45,281 bases of DNA from the NCBI GenBank assembly GCA_904386005.1, contig CAJFKR010000012.1:1-45281 (forward strand), written 5' to 3'. Positions 14,313 through 22,845 of the stretch are shown piece after piece (position 1 is the first letter of the stretch; every line of letters starts with the position of its first letter). Under the pieces are notes generated by a model that saw only the letters and a list, made by a program, of their open reading frames with translations, made no database searches and was not told the DNA's origin. Source of the stretch: Candidatus Flemingiibacterium merdigallinarum. GTDB taxonomy: Bacteria > Bacillota > Clostridia > Oscillospirales > CAG-272. Made by a program: the position numbers and the translations under genes.

Positions 14313-14327
14313 TAACATTTTGTTAAA
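14313..14327. promoter_or_regulatory. Inverted repeat in the AraC/MarR divergent region
   Basis: TTAACA-TTT-TGTTAA, a 6-3-6 palindrome 21 bp upstream of the MarR -35. It is a possible binding site for either neighbouring regulator. Confidence 0.4.
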
Positions 14328-14347
14328 AAGTTTTTTCGAACAACTCA

Positions 14348-14376
14348 TTGACAAAACTCATATGCGAATGTATAAT
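14348..14376 (+). promoter_or_regulatory. Sigma-A promoter of the MarR-ABC operon
   Basis: Perfect TTGACA (14348-14353), 17 bp, perfect TATAAT (14371-14376). Such a strong promoter fits tight repression by the MarR protein it drives. Confidence 0.85.
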
Positions 14377-14380
14377 ATTA

Positions 14381-14396
14381 TTAGTTTCCTAACTAA
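14381..14396. promoter_or_regulatory. Candidate MarR operator
   Basis: TTAGTT-TCCT-AACTAA, a 6-4-6 inverted repeat starting 5 bp after the -10 box, where bound protein would block initiation. TAGTT/AACTA half-sites are familiar from MarR-type repressors of drug exporters. Autorepression with release by an exporter substrate is inferred. Confidence 0.6.
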
Positions 14397-14419
14397 CTAT
14401 ATTGAGAAAGGAATTTCGT

Positions 14420-14908
14420 ATGAAAAATCAACTTCACCCCGACTTTATTGAGTCTCTGAAACGTCGACGCGGCGACGAAAATTACAATGTCATGATGCGT
14501 ATCGGCGACATCTCGAAGCTCCACCGCGATTATATCCGTCGCGAATCCGAGCAGGATGGTCTGCCGAGCAGTTATCGCCTGCTGCTGTTTCACCTCGCGC
14601 ACATGGAACCGGGAGTCACGCAGCTTCAGCTCGTCAAGGCCGCGCGCCTGAAGCCGCCGACGGTCAGCGTCACTTTACAAAAGATGGAAGCCGATGGACT
14701 GGTTATCCGCAAGAGCAACGAGCGCGATCTGCGGCAGACCTTGGTATACCTTTCGGACAAAGGCCGCGCTATCGATGACAAAATCCGCGAGTCCTTTGAA
14801 AAATGCGAATCGATCGCGATGAGAGGTCTCACTCCTGACGAAATCGAGCAGCTCGGAGCACTGCTTGACAAGGTGATCGACAACTTGATTGACAGCGGTA
14901 TCGAATAA
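14420..14908 (+). CDS. MarR-family transcriptional regulator
   Basis: This 162-residue winged-helix dimeric repressor has recognition region QLQLVKAARLKPPTVSVTLQKME and wing LVIRKSNERDLRQTLVYLSDKG (DxRxxxVxLT-like, residues ~95-115). Family members sense small lipophilic compounds. It is the first gene before a two-gene ABC exporter, a layout typical of drug-efflux operons. ATG at 14420 follows AAAGGA with normal spacing; the in-frame start at 14402 lies before this SD. Expression is probably autorepressed through the palindrome at 14381-14396. Confidence 0.88.
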   Translation: MKNQLHPDFIESLKRRRGDENYNVMMRIGDISKLHRDYIRRESEQDGLPSSYRLLLFHLAHMEPGVTQLQLVKAARLKPPTVSVTLQKMEADGLVIRKSNERDLRQTLVYLSDKGRAIDDKIRESFEKCESIAMRGLTPDEIEQLGALLDKVIDNLIDSGIE

Positions 14909-14987
14909 ATCTCCCGAGCAGGACAGATCTTACGAAATCATACTACGATGATCGATCCGAGATGAAACTATACGAAAGGTAATAAAA

Positions 14988-16724
14988 ATGAAACTTGCGA
15001 AATATCTAAAACCCTACTGGATCTTCGCGATTCTCGCTCCGCTCACGATGATTGGCGAGGTTTTTATCGACCTCATGCAGCCGAAGCTCATGTCGAAGAT
15101 AGTAAATGACGGTGTTATCGGCAAGGATCTCGCGCTGATTTTGACAACAGGTATCACAATGCTTGTGCTTGTAGCTATCGGAGGCTGCTTTGGCGCACTG
15201 TCGGCGGCTTTTGGCAGCAACGCGGCGCAGCGTATGTGCAACGACCTGCGCAACGATACATTCAAAAAGGTCATGGGTCTGTCACTCCAGCAGACCGATA
15301 AATTTACGACCGGCTCGCTCGTCACTCGACTTACAAACGACATCAACGCCGTGCAGGATATAACGTCTATGATACTGCGAATGTTTGTCCGCGCGCCAAT
15401 GCAGTTTTTCGGTGGCATTATCATGGCGGTTACTATCAGTCCAAAATTTGGATTGGTGCTGCTCGCCGCTCTGCCGCTGCAAATTCTGCTTGTCATATTC
15501 ATGCTGAAAAAGGCAACTCCGCTCTATTCGGTCGTCCAGACCAAGCTCGACCGCGTCAATTCGGTCGTGCAGGAGAACGTCTCGGGCGCGCGGGTCGTCA
15601 AGGCATATGTCCGCGAGGAGCATGAAATCGACCGCTTCAACAATGCTAACACCGAGCTGCGCGACATAAACCTCAAGGTGCAGAAGCTGATGGCGACGCT
15701 CAGTCCTATCCTGATGCTGATCATGAACGGCTCGGTTATCGCGATTCTGCTTATTGGCGGACAGGAGTGCGAGGCGGCTATCGGCAATATCGGCGGGCTG
15801 CTCGTCGGCGACGTCATGGCAGCGATCAACTACATAACGCAGATACTCATGTCGATGATGATGGTTTCAATGATGTTCCAGTCGCTGACCCGCGCGTCTG
15901 CGAGCGCGAAGCGCGTGATCGAGGTGCTCGAGAGCGACGCGGTCATCAGCGACGGCAAGGGCGTCGAGACAAACGAGCGCGGAAACGTCAAGTTCGACAA
16001 TGTAAGCTTCCGCTATCCGAATTCGGCAGGCAGACCGGTGCTTAACAATATCAATCTTGATATAAAGAAAGGCGAGGTCATCGCGGTCATAGGCGCGACC
16101 GGCTCGGGCAAATCGTCGCTCGTCAACCTGATCCCCCGCTTCTATGACGCCGACGAGGGCAGCATCTCGGTCGATGGTGTTGACGTCCGCGACTACAAGC
16201 TCGACACACTGCGTCGAAAGATCGCTATAGTTTTGCAGAAAACCGAGCTCTTCTCGGGCACGGTCGCTGACAACATCCGCTGGGGACATACCGACGCGAC
16301 CGACGAAGAGGTAAAGAAGGCCGCTGAAATCGCGCAGGCAGACGACTTCATCAGCAGCTTTTCGGACGGCTACAACACGATAATCGCCGAAAAGGGCGCG
16401 TCACTGTCGGGCGGTCAGAAGCAGCGTATCGCGATCGCGCGCGCTATAATCCGCCGCCCCGAGATACTGATTTTCGACGACTCGACTTCGGCGCTTGACC
16501 TTGGCACCGAGGCGAGACTGCACAAAGCCCTGCGCGAGAACATCTCCGACACGACTATAATAATGATAGCGCAGCGTATCGCGAGTATCCGCAGCTGCGA
16601 CCGTATAGCCGTAATCGAGAACGGAACGATAACCGCGTTCGCGCCGCACGACGAGCTCATGAAGACGAGTGCCGCTTATCGGGACATCTACTCGTCGCAG
16701 ATGCAGAACCAGAACCCGAACTGA
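14988..16724 (+). CDS. Multidrug-type ABC exporter half, degenerate ATP site
   Basis: This 578-residue half transporter has six membrane helices (about residues 1-300) and a nucleotide-binding domain (about 330-570). The ATPase has Walker A GATGSGKSS, signature LSGGQKQR and Walker B ILIFDDSTSALD. The catalytic Glu after Walker B is Asp, and the H-loop His is Gln (IAQRIAS). These changes mark the degenerate site of heterodimeric exporters of the TM287/288 or BmrCD type, and the partner is the next gene. It probably expels drugs or lipids. ATG follows AAAGG with 8-nt spacing. Confidence 0.9.
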   Translation: MKLAKYLKPYWIFAILAPLTMIGEVFIDLMQPKLMSKIVNDGVIGKDLALILTTGITMLVLVAIGGCFGALSAAFGSNAAQRMCNDLRNDTFKKVMGLSLQQTDKFTTGSLVTRLTNDINAVQDITSMILRMFVRAPMQFFGGIIMAVTISPKFGLVLLAALPLQILLVIFMLKKATPLYSVVQTKLDRVNSVVQENVSGARVVKAYVREEHEIDRFNNANTELRDINLKVQKLMATLSPILMLIMNGSVIAILLIGGQECEAAIGNIGGLLVGDVMAAINYITQILMSMMMVSMMFQSLTRASASAKRVIEVLESDAVISDGKGVETNERGNVKFDNVSFRYPNSAGRPVLNNINLDIKKGEVIAVIGATGSGKSSLVNLIPRFYDADEGSISVDGVDVRDYKLDTLRRKIAIVLQKTELFSGTVADNIRWGHTDATDEEVKKAAEIAQADDFISSFSDGYNTIIAEKGASLSGGQKQRIAIARAIIRRPEILIFDDSTSALDLGTEARLHKALRENISDTTIIMIAQRIASIRSCDRIAVIENGTITAFAPHDELMKTSAAYRDIYSSQMQNQNPN

Positions 16725-16764
16725 CAGACGGGATAACGCTTATAATATAAGGAGAGAAACTGAA

Positions 16765-18615
16765 ATGGCTGAAAATAAAAACACTAATCCTCCGGTTGTG
16801 AATATGCGTCCCGGCGGCGGCAGAGGCGGTCCGCCTGGTGCGATGGTTCGTGAAAAGCCGAAGAATCTGAAGGCTACGCTCTCGAAGCTGACAAAATATA
16901 TCGGGCGGAGCAAATACCTGCTGCTCGGACTGCTCATATTTGTCATTGTAATCGCGATACTGAATCTCGCCGGACCGGCGCTTCAGGCAGAGGCTATCAG
17001 CGCGATGACTATCGACCACGAAGGCGCGCACGTGGATTTCGACAAGCTGTACAATGTCATTATAATGATGGCGTCGGTCTACATACTGTCGTCGCTGTTT
17101 ACATATTTGCAGGGCGTGACCGCCGCGAAGCTGTCGCAGTATACCGTATCGACGATGCGCGCTGACCTGTTTCGGAAAATTTCGTATCTGCCGATACGCT
17201 ACACCGACACTCACCGGCACGGCGACATCATGAGCCGTATGACGAACGACGTCGAGAATATCTCGAACTCGATTTCGCAGTCGATAGCGTCGCTCTTTTC
17301 AGCGGTAATCACGCTGATCGGCTCGTTTATAATGATGATTTATTACAGCCCGCTGTTGACATTGGTAGCGATGGTGACGATACCGCTGACTTTGTTCGTA
17401 TCGACACAGCTATCGAAATTCATGCGCAAATATTTCGTCGCGCAGCAGACTATACTCGGACAGCTGAACGGACACATCGAGGAGGCGGTGACCGGCTACA
17501 AAACGGTTATGGCATATTCGAAGGAGCCTGACTCGATACGCGAATTTTCGCGTATCGCCGCCGAATACCGGAAAGTAGGTATAAAAGCGAATATCTGGGG
17601 CGGCATCATGGGACCTTGTATGAACATGATAGGCAATCTCGGATACCTGCTCGTCGCCTCGGCCGGCGGTTATCTTGCGCTGACCGGCGGACTCGGCATC
17701 GACGCGATACAGGCGGTGCTGCAATATTCAAAGCAGTTCACAAGACCTATAAATGAAATCGCGAACCAGTACGCGCAGATACTGACCGCGATCGCGGGCG
17801 CGGAGCGTGTATTCGAGATAATGGAGACGAACCCTGAACCGAATGACGGCAAGAACCCGATAACGGTAGACGACATCAAGGGCGACATTCATTTTTCGAA
17901 TATGTACTTTTCGTATAACGAGGGCGAGCCGGTGCTCAAGGGCTTCGACCTCGACGTCAAGCGCGGACAGAAAATAGCGCTGGTCGGCGCGACCGGTTCG
18001 GGCAAGACTACGGTCGTTAACCTGCTGACCCGCTTCTATGACATAGACAGCGGCGAGATTACAATCGATGGAATCAACATCAATGATATGCCGAAACAGA
18101 CCCTGCGTCACGCGATAGCGATAGTTTTGCAGGACACGGTGCTCTTCTCCGATACCATCGAAGCGAACATCCGCTACGGTCGGCTTGACGCGAGCGACGA
18201 GGATGTGAAGCGAGCCGCGGCGATGGCGAACGCCGATACCTTCATCGAGCGTCTGCCGGACGGCTACAAAACGGTCCTGTCCGAATCGGGCAGCGACCTG
18301 TCGCAGGGTCAGCGCCAGCTGCTCGCGATAGCGCGCGCCGTCCTCGCGAACCCGAAGATTCTGATTCTGGACGAAGCGACCTCGTCGGTCGACACCCGTA
18401 CCGAGATGCACATTCAGTCGGCGATGGTGAAGCTGATGGAGAACCGCACGAGCCTGATAATCGCGCACCGTCTCTCGACCATTCGCGACGCCGACTGCAT
18501 TGTCGTCCTCGACGGCGGTCAGATCGCCGAAGCCGGCTCGCACGAGGAGCTGCTCGCAAAGAAAGGCGCATACTATAGGCTCTACCAAAATCAATACGCC
18601 GGATTCGCGACTTGA
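16765..18615 (+). CDS. Multidrug-type ABC exporter half, catalytic ATP site
   Basis: This 616-residue partner of the preceding gene has a Gly/Pro-rich cytoplasmic N-terminus (RPGGGRGGPPG), six helices, then an ATPase domain with Walker A GATGSGKTT, Walker B ILILDEATSSVD (catalytic Glu present) and H-loop IIAHRLS. Its signature is LSQGQ rather than LSGGQ. In the heterodimer that non-standard signature faces the partner's degenerate Walker motifs, while the partner's normal signature completes the working site, so the two genes fit as a pair. The start is ATG at 16765 after AAGGAGAG, 40 nt past the previous stop. An in-frame extension to 16669 overlaps the previous gene and is not used. Confidence 0.9.
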   Translation: MAENKNTNPPVVNMRPGGGRGGPPGAMVREKPKNLKATLSKLTKYIGRSKYLLLGLLIFVIVIAILNLAGPALQAEAISAMTIDHEGAHVDFDKLYNVIIMMASVYILSSLFTYLQGVTAAKLSQYTVSTMRADLFRKISYLPIRYTDTHRHGDIMSRMTNDVENISNSISQSIASLFSAVITLIGSFIMMIYYSPLLTLVAMVTIPLTLFVSTQLSKFMRKYFVAQQTILGQLNGHIEEAVTGYKTVMAYSKEPDSIREFSRIAAEYRKVGIKANIWGGIMGPCMNMIGNLGYLLVASAGGYLALTGGLGIDAIQAVLQYSKQFTRPINEIANQYAQILTAIAGAERVFEIMETNPEPNDGKNPITVDDIKGDIHFSNMYFSYNEGEPVLKGFDLDVKRGQKIALVGATGSGKTTVVNLLTRFYDIDSGEITIDGININDMPKQTLRHAIAIVLQDTVLFSDTIEANIRYGRLDASDEDVKRAAAMANADTFIERLPDGYKTVLSESGSDLSQGQRQLLAIARAVLANPKILILDEATSSVDTRTEMHIQSAMVKLMENRTSLIIAHRLSTIRDADCIVVLDGGQIAEAGSHEELLAKKGAYYRLYQNQYAGFAT

Positions 18616-18637
18616 TTATATTCACAAATATATTGCC

Positions 18638-18675
18638 GGGGAGAAGCCTTTCACATGGCTTCTCCCCGAGTTTTA
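18638..18675 (+). terminator. Terminator of the MarR-ABC operon
   Basis: 11-bp stem GGGGAGAAGCC, loop of 8 nt, then GAG and a T-rich tract. Confidence 0.85.
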
Positions 18676-18735
18676 TTTGCGTGAGTTTGTTTGTCAATAT
18701 AAATTTATTTTCAAACTTATCACCCGATATTAGTG

Positions 18736-18760
18736 ATTGTATACACAAATTGTATACAAT
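18736..18760. promoter_or_regulatory. Two ATTGTATAC operator-like sites
   Basis: ATTGTATAC occurs at 18736-18744 and again at 18749-18757, where it forms the 12-bp palindrome ATTGTATACAAT (18749-18760). The spacing is 13 bp. This kind of TTGTATACAA site is used by GntR-type regulators, but no such gene lies in the window. Confidence 0.45.
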
Positions 18761-18975
18761 ATTATCCTCTCCGAAAAAATGTTAATTCGAACCGGTTTTT
18801 ACACATATATGAAGCGAAAAAATAAAAAATACGGTAATTACGGTATCTACCGCAAATTTTTACGAATATGGCTCTAAAAAAAATTATTTTTTTTTTGAAA
18901 AAGGTATAGCTTTTTGTCGGAAAAGAGTGTATAATATATTAGTAAGTATATACAGGTTATGCCTAATCATATATA

Positions 18976-18999
18976 CCGCGCATATAATTATATGCGCGG
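18976..18999. promoter_or_regulatory. 24-bp perfect palindrome before the hydrogenase operon
   Basis: Arm CCGCGCATATAA followed at once by its reverse complement. It lies 40 bp after the TATAAT and 60 bp before the start codon, so it is either a transcript hairpin in the 5' leader or an operator. No T-run follows, so it is not a normal terminator. Confidence 0.6.
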
Positions 19000-19059
19000 C
19001 ATATTGCGGGCGCCGGTATGACTATTATTTATTCCTTTAAGGAGGACTTAAACAGTACT

Positions 19060-19560
19060 ATGAAAAAGAAGCTGACCACAGTTACGTTTAAGGGAACACC
19101 AGAACAAGAGGCCAAGCTTGACGCTCTTATCGCCGAATACAAGGATGTCAAGGGCGCAATGATGCCTGTGCTTCAGGGCGCACAGGAAATTTACGGATAT
19201 CTTCCGATTGAAGTCATCCGCCATATCGGATTCGGGCTTGGAGTACCGTTTGAAGAAGTTTACGGAATCGCGACTTTCTATTCGCAGTTCTCGCTCAACC
19301 CGAAGGGCGACATCGCGGTATCGGTATGTCTCGGTACGGCTTGCTACGTCAAAGGCTCGGGACAGCTGATGGAACGCCTCTGCGAGATTCTCAAAATCGA
19401 GCCGGGCGCGACCAGCGCCGACGGCAGAGTTTCCCTCGAAGCTACCCGCTGCGTAGGAGCCTGCGGACTCGCGCCTGTTATGACCGTAAACAACACCGTA
19501 TACGGTCGTCTGGTTCCGAAGGATGTAGACGGCATACTCGAAAAATACCTGAACGCTTGA
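19060..19560 (+). CDS. hndA: NuoE-like [2Fe-2S] subunit of the NAD-linked hydrogenase
   Basis: This 166-residue subunit resembles NuoE/HydC/HndA. An N-terminal helical part precedes a thioredoxin-like [2Fe-2S] domain with ligands in CLGTAC and RCVGAC. It passes electrons between the NADH site of the NuoF-like subunit and the remaining clusters. The ATG at 19060 (MKKKLTTV) is preferred over 19018 because AAGGAGG lies at 19039-19045 between them. It starts a ten-gene run to 27394 on one strand with overlaps or short gaps. Unusually, six signalling genes separate it from its partner subunits at 23442-27394. Confidence 0.9.
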   Translation: MKKKLTTVTFKGTPEQEAKLDALIAEYKDVKGAMMPVLQGAQEIYGYLPIEVIRHIGFGLGVPFEEVYGIATFYSQFSLNPKGDIAVSVCLGTACYVKGSGQLMERLCEILKIEPGATSADGRVSLEATRCVGACGLAPVMTVNNTVYGRLVPKDVDGILEKYLNA

Positions 19561-19570
19561 ATTTTGTAAT

Positions 19571-19963
19571 ATGACTATTTCGAAGATCAGAGAGCTGCTC
19601 TCGGCTGAGCTCATCTGCGGAGAGGGCGACCTTTCCGCCGAGGTTTACACCGCGTGCGGCAGCGATATGATGAGCGATGTACTCGCGTATGTAAAAGATC
19701 AGGCAGTGCTGCTGACCGGTCTTGTCAACACACAGGTCGTCAGAACTGCGGAAATGATGGATATGATCTGCATCGTATTCGTTCGCAACAAAAGACCGTC
19801 CGAGGAGATGATAGCTCTGGCGCGTGATCACAATATCGTTCTGATGTCCACACCGAAGAGAATGTATGAAGCCTGTGGTATTCTGTATTCGGAGGGACTC
19901 AATAAGAACAGTCGTCCGCTTGCCGGCGATTCGCCGGACAAGAACGGTGAGAGTCATGCCTGA
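19571..19963 (+). CDS. DRTGG-domain protein (first copy)
   Basis: This 130-residue cytoplasmic protein is made of one DRTGG domain, a fold also found before CBS domains and in phosphotransacetylase-like proteins and thought to bind a small ligand. Visible features are the N-terminal KIRELLSAELICGE and the core VLLTGLVNTQVVRTAEMMD. The C-terminal 25 residues are polar. Its end overlaps the start of the next gene by 8 nt. A second, shorter DRTGG gene lies at 21779. Genes of this type recur in clostridial hydrogenase operons, but their role is not known to me. Confidence 0.78.
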   Translation: MTISKIRELLSAELICGEGDLSAEVYTACGSDMMSDVLAYVKDQAVLLTGLVNTQVVRTAEMMDMICIVFVRNKRPSEEMIALARDHNIVLMSTPKRMYEACGILYSEGLNKNSRPLAGDSPDKNGESHA

Positions 19964-20378
19964 GCCGCTTCATTTTCATTACATAGTGGACGGAAATGAT
20001 TTTACGTCCGCCGGACAGGCATCGGTGGATGTGAAAAAGAATTTGCGCCTGCTCGGGCTGTCGCCCGACATCGTCAGGCGCGTATCGATTGCCATGTATG
20101 AGGGTGAGATCAATATGGTCATCCACGCCGGAGGCGGAGAGGCCGACATCACCGTAGATGAAAACGGCATCACCATCATACTCGCGGATCATGGTCCGGG
20201 AATTGCCGATATTTCTCTCGCAATGCAGGAGGGCTATTCAACCGCACCGGATAATATCCGTTCTCTGGGCTTCGGTGCCGGAATGGGACTCCCGAATATG
20301 AAGCGTTATACCGACGATATGCAGATAGACTCGACGGTCGGCGCGGGAACTACCATTACAATGAAGGTCAATATCTGA
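19956..20378 (+). CDS. RsbW/SpoIIAB-like ATPase (GHKL)
   Basis: This 140-residue protein is a bare GHKL ATP-binding domain of the anti-sigma/serine-kinase type. N-box EGEINMVIHA (Glu and Asn at ATP/Mg), G1 box DHGPGI, G2 box GFGAGMGLPNMKR. No histidine-phosphorylation domain is present. In the family such domains phosphorylate a partner on serine or bind a sigma factor. Here the likely partners are the neighbouring DRTGG proteins or the HydS-like protein, by operon context only. ATG at 19956 overlaps the preceding gene by 8 nt; a longer in-frame ORF from 19866 would overlap it far more. Confidence 0.82.
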   Translation: MPEPLHFHYIVDGNDFTSAGQASVDVKKNLRLLGLSPDIVRRVSIAMYEGEINMVIHAGGGEADITVDENGITIILADHGPGIADISLAMQEGYSTAPDNIRSLGFGAGMGLPNMKRYTDDMQIDSTVGAGTTITMKVNI

Positions 20379-20405
20379 TAATGCGACTGAAAGGATGGGC
20401 ATAGT

Positions 20406-21782
20406 ATGGGCATCTATGAGCATTCGGTCACTCTCGACATAGACAAATGCACCGGCTGCACGACCTGCATCCGTCATTGTCCCACCGAAGCGATACGCGT
20501 CCGCGACGGTCACGCGCAGATTAACAATAGCCGCTGTATCGACTGCGGCGTGTGCATAAGCATCTGTCCGCAAAAGGCAAAGCAGCCGACCTATATGCCG
20601 CTTTCCGAGATCTCGAAGTATAAGTATAAGATAGCTCTGCCCGCGCCGTCGCTGTACGGTCAGATAAGCGGTGTAGACGATATCGACTACATAATCGAGG
20701 GACTTTATGACATAGGCTTCGATGATGTGTTCGAGGTCGCCGCGGCGGCGGAAATGGTCTCGGCATATACCCGTATGTATATGAGCACACCGGGAATCAA
20801 GAAGCCGGTCATCAGCTCCGCCTGTCCGGTCATAGTCCGGCTGATCACACTGCGCTTCCCTTACCTGCGCGACAATATACTGCCTATGCTGCCGCCGATG
20901 GAAATAGCCGCGGCTTTGGCAAAAAAGCGCGCGAAGGAGCGTCACCCCGAGCTTTCTGACGAGGATATCGCGACCTGCTTTATCTCCCCCTGCCCCGCGA
21001 AGGTAAGCTATGTCAAAAACGGCTTTGCCGGCTACAAAAGCGAGGTTGACTGCGTAGTATCGATAAGAGACGTGTATTTCGCGCTTCTCAAGGTCATAAA
21101 GAACAAAATCGGCAAGTCGCCTGAAAAGACCTGCGAAGCCGGCGCCATCGGTGTCGGCTGGGCGTCGTCGGGCGGTGAGTCGACCGCGATTTTCAACGAT
21201 AAGTATCTCGCGACCGACGGCATTGAAAACGTCGTTCGCGTGCTCGATGAAATTGAAAACGGCAATATACAGGGACTCGAGTTTATCGAGCTCAACGCCT
21301 GTCCCGGCGGATGCGTCGGTGGCACTATGACGGTTGAGAATCCTTTCATCGCAAAGGCGAGACTGCTCTCGCTGCGGCGTTATCTGCCAATATCGCAGAA
21401 CGCGCCCGGACGCGATGAGAAGTATGTTCCCGCCGGATACTTTTTCAACGAGCTTCCGACTGACGCTCCCTTCACGCGGCTGTCCGAGAATCTCGGAGAC
21501 AGCATACGCATGATGACCGAGATCGAACGCATACGCAAATCGCTGCCCGGCATAGACTGCGGCGCTTGTGGAGCGCCGAGCTGCCGTGCGTTCGCCGAGG
21601 ATCTTGTGCGCGGCGTCGCCGATCCGAAGGCCTGCGTCGTCGCTTCCTGCGAAAAGCTTATGAAATACCTACTTGAAATCAACCCCGCCGGATTCGGCAA
21701 TGTCGCGCATAACGGCAAGTCAGAGCAAGAAGCCGATTCGGCTGATAAAACTTGTGAAAACCGAGGTGAGAAAAAAGAATGA
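20406..21782 (+). CDS. HydS-like [FeFe]-hydrogenase-domain protein (putative sensor)
   Basis: This 458-residue protein has a two-cluster ferredoxin domain (Cys15/18/21/25 and 44/47/50/54), a shortened [FeFe]-hydrogenase domain, and a C-terminal four-Cys motif (Cys385, 388, 393, 410; CGACGAPSC). H-cluster loops are present but altered: L1 SSACP (137-141), L2 SPCPAK (194-199), L3 NACPGGCVGG (298-306). The first Cys of L1, which carries protons in catalytic enzymes, is Ala, as in sensory hydrogenases. It therefore probably senses H2 or redox state rather than making H2 fast. SD GAAAGG precedes the ATG. Its 3' end overlaps the next gene by ATGA. Confidence 0.82.
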   Translation: MGIYEHSVTLDIDKCTGCTTCIRHCPTEAIRVRDGHAQINNSRCIDCGVCISICPQKAKQPTYMPLSEISKYKYKIALPAPSLYGQISGVDDIDYIIEGLYDIGFDDVFEVAAAAEMVSAYTRMYMSTPGIKKPVISSACPVIVRLITLRFPYLRDNILPMLPPMEIAAALAKKRAKERHPELSDEDIATCFISPCPAKVSYVKNGFAGYKSEVDCVVSIRDVYFALLKVIKNKIGKSPEKTCEAGAIGVGWASSGGESTAIFNDKYLATDGIENVVRVLDEIENGNIQGLEFIELNACPGGCVGGTMTVENPFIAKARLLSLRRYLPISQNAPGRDEKYVPAGYFFNELPTDAPFTRLSENLGDSIRMMTEIERIRKSLPGIDCGACGAPSCRAFAEDLVRGVADPKACVVASCEKLMKYLLEINPAGFGNVAHNGKSEQEADSADKTCENRGEKKE

Positions 21783-22108
21783 CAGTCAAAGAGCTTGAAG
21801 AGTCGCTTGGACTCACACCGGTTTGTGTTAGTAACCCCGACCGCGAGGTCACCGGAGCTTATGTGGGCGACCTGCTTTCGTGGGTCATGGGACGCGCTCC
21901 GGCTGACAGCGTGTGGCTGACTATCATGTCCAATGTCAATGTCTGCGCGGTGGCGTCGCTCGCCGATGTCGCCTGCGTGATACTCGCGGAGGGCGTGACG
22001 CCCGACCCGCCTGCCAAGACCGCGGCCGAGACGAGAGGGCTTAATATGTTCACCTCGACTAAGACGTCCTATCAGCTCGCAAAAGAGCTGGCTCTACTCG
22101 GAATATGA
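21779..22108 (+). CDS. DRTGG-domain protein (second copy)
   Basis: This 109-residue protein starts KELEESLGLTPVCVSNPDRE and continues VTGAYVGDLLSWVMGRA, typical of the short DRTGG proteins found beside hydrogenase genes. It overlaps the HydS-like gene (ATGA) at its start and the PHP gene (ATGA) at its end, so translation is coupled through all three. It likely binds a small ligand and relays a signal; no catalytic residues are evident. Confidence 0.78.
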   Translation: MTVKELEESLGLTPVCVSNPDREVTGAYVGDLLSWVMGRAPADSVWLTIMSNVNVCAVASLADVACVILAEGVTPDPPAKTAAETRGLNMFTSTKTSYQLAKELALLGI

Positions 22109-22845
22109 ACCGGTATTACTACGACCTGCATATTCACTCCTGCCTGTCGCCGTGTGCCGACGACGACAACACTCCGAACAACCTCGCCGGAATGGGTATG
22201 CTCGCCGGACTCGGACTCATGGCGCTGACCGACCATAACAGCGCAAAAAACTGTCCGGCGTTCTTTAAGGCTGCCGAAAAGGTCGGTATAATTCCGGTTG
22301 CCGGCATGGAGCTTGAGACGTCCGAGGACGTTCACGTCGTTTGTCTCTTTCCCACGCTCGAGGACGCGCTCAATTTCGATGAGGTCGTCGCGTCGCGTCG
22401 GCTTCCGATAAAGAACAAGCCCGAGGTTTACGGAGAGCAGACTATAATGGACGAGGACGACAATGTCATTGGCAGCGAGGAGCTTTTGTTGGTCGTAGCG
22501 ACGACAATACCTCTCGACGAGGTCTGCGGACTTTGCGGCGAACATAACGGCGTCTGCTATCCGGCTCACGTCGACCGGCAGTCAAACGGAATCATCTCGA
22601 TTCTCGGAGACATACCGCCCGACCTGCCGTTTTGCTGCGCCGAGCTGCACGACCTGTCGCTCGCCGACGAGCTGTCGGCAAAATATCCGACGCTGTCGCG
22701 TCTGATGCTGCTGTCGTCAAGCGACGCGCACCGGCTCGAGGATATAAATGACGCGCGGCATTACATCGAGCTCACCTCATCGCCGGACAATCCCGACGCG
22801 GTTAGGAAGGAGCTCATCGAACGATTGAAAAGGGGCAGAGTATGA
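22105..22845 (+). CDS. PHP-domain phosphoesterase
   Basis: This 246-residue metal-dependent phosphoesterase has the PHP (polymerase and histidinol phosphatase) fold. Metal ligands are visible in DLHIHS (His9, His11), ALTDHN, GMELET, DVHVV, YPAHVDR and SSSDAH, so the active site looks intact. Substrates vary in the family (nucleotides, histidinol phosphate, protein phosphate). Within this block it could reverse a phosphorylation made by the GHKL proteins; that is inference. Coupled to its neighbours by 4-nt overlaps on both sides. Confidence 0.83.
   Translation: MNRYYYDLHIHSCLSPCADDDNTPNNLAGMGMLAGLGLMALTDHNSAKNCPAFFKAAEKVGIIPVAGMELETSEDVHVVCLFPTLEDALNFDEVVASRRLPIKNKPEVYGEQTIMDEDDNVIGSEELLLVVATTIPLDEVCGLCGEHNGVCYPAHVDRQSNGIISILGDIPPDLPFCCAELHDLSLADELSAKYPTLSRLMLLSSSDAHRLEDINDARHYIELTSSPDNPDAVRKELIERLKRGRV

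Larger units (their letters stand above)
18616..19059 (+). other. Upstream region of the hydrogenase operon
   Basis: This gap of about 440 bp holds the ABC terminator, the tandem ATTGTATAC sites, an A/T-rich stretch with two TACGGTA repeats (18829-18845), a TATAAT at 18930-18935 that is probably the operon -10 (no good -35 at the usual distance, so an activator may be needed), and the 24-bp palindrome at 18976-18999. No open frame is supported. Confidence 0.5.

Noticed and set aside
17728-18594. 288-codon minus-strand ORF over the second ABC gene
   Set aside because: Antisense to the ATPase domain; shadow of high-GC third positions.
18976-18999. Rex redox-repressor site for the hydrogenase operon
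   Set aside because: The sequence does not resemble the TTGTTAA/TTAACAA Rex consensus.
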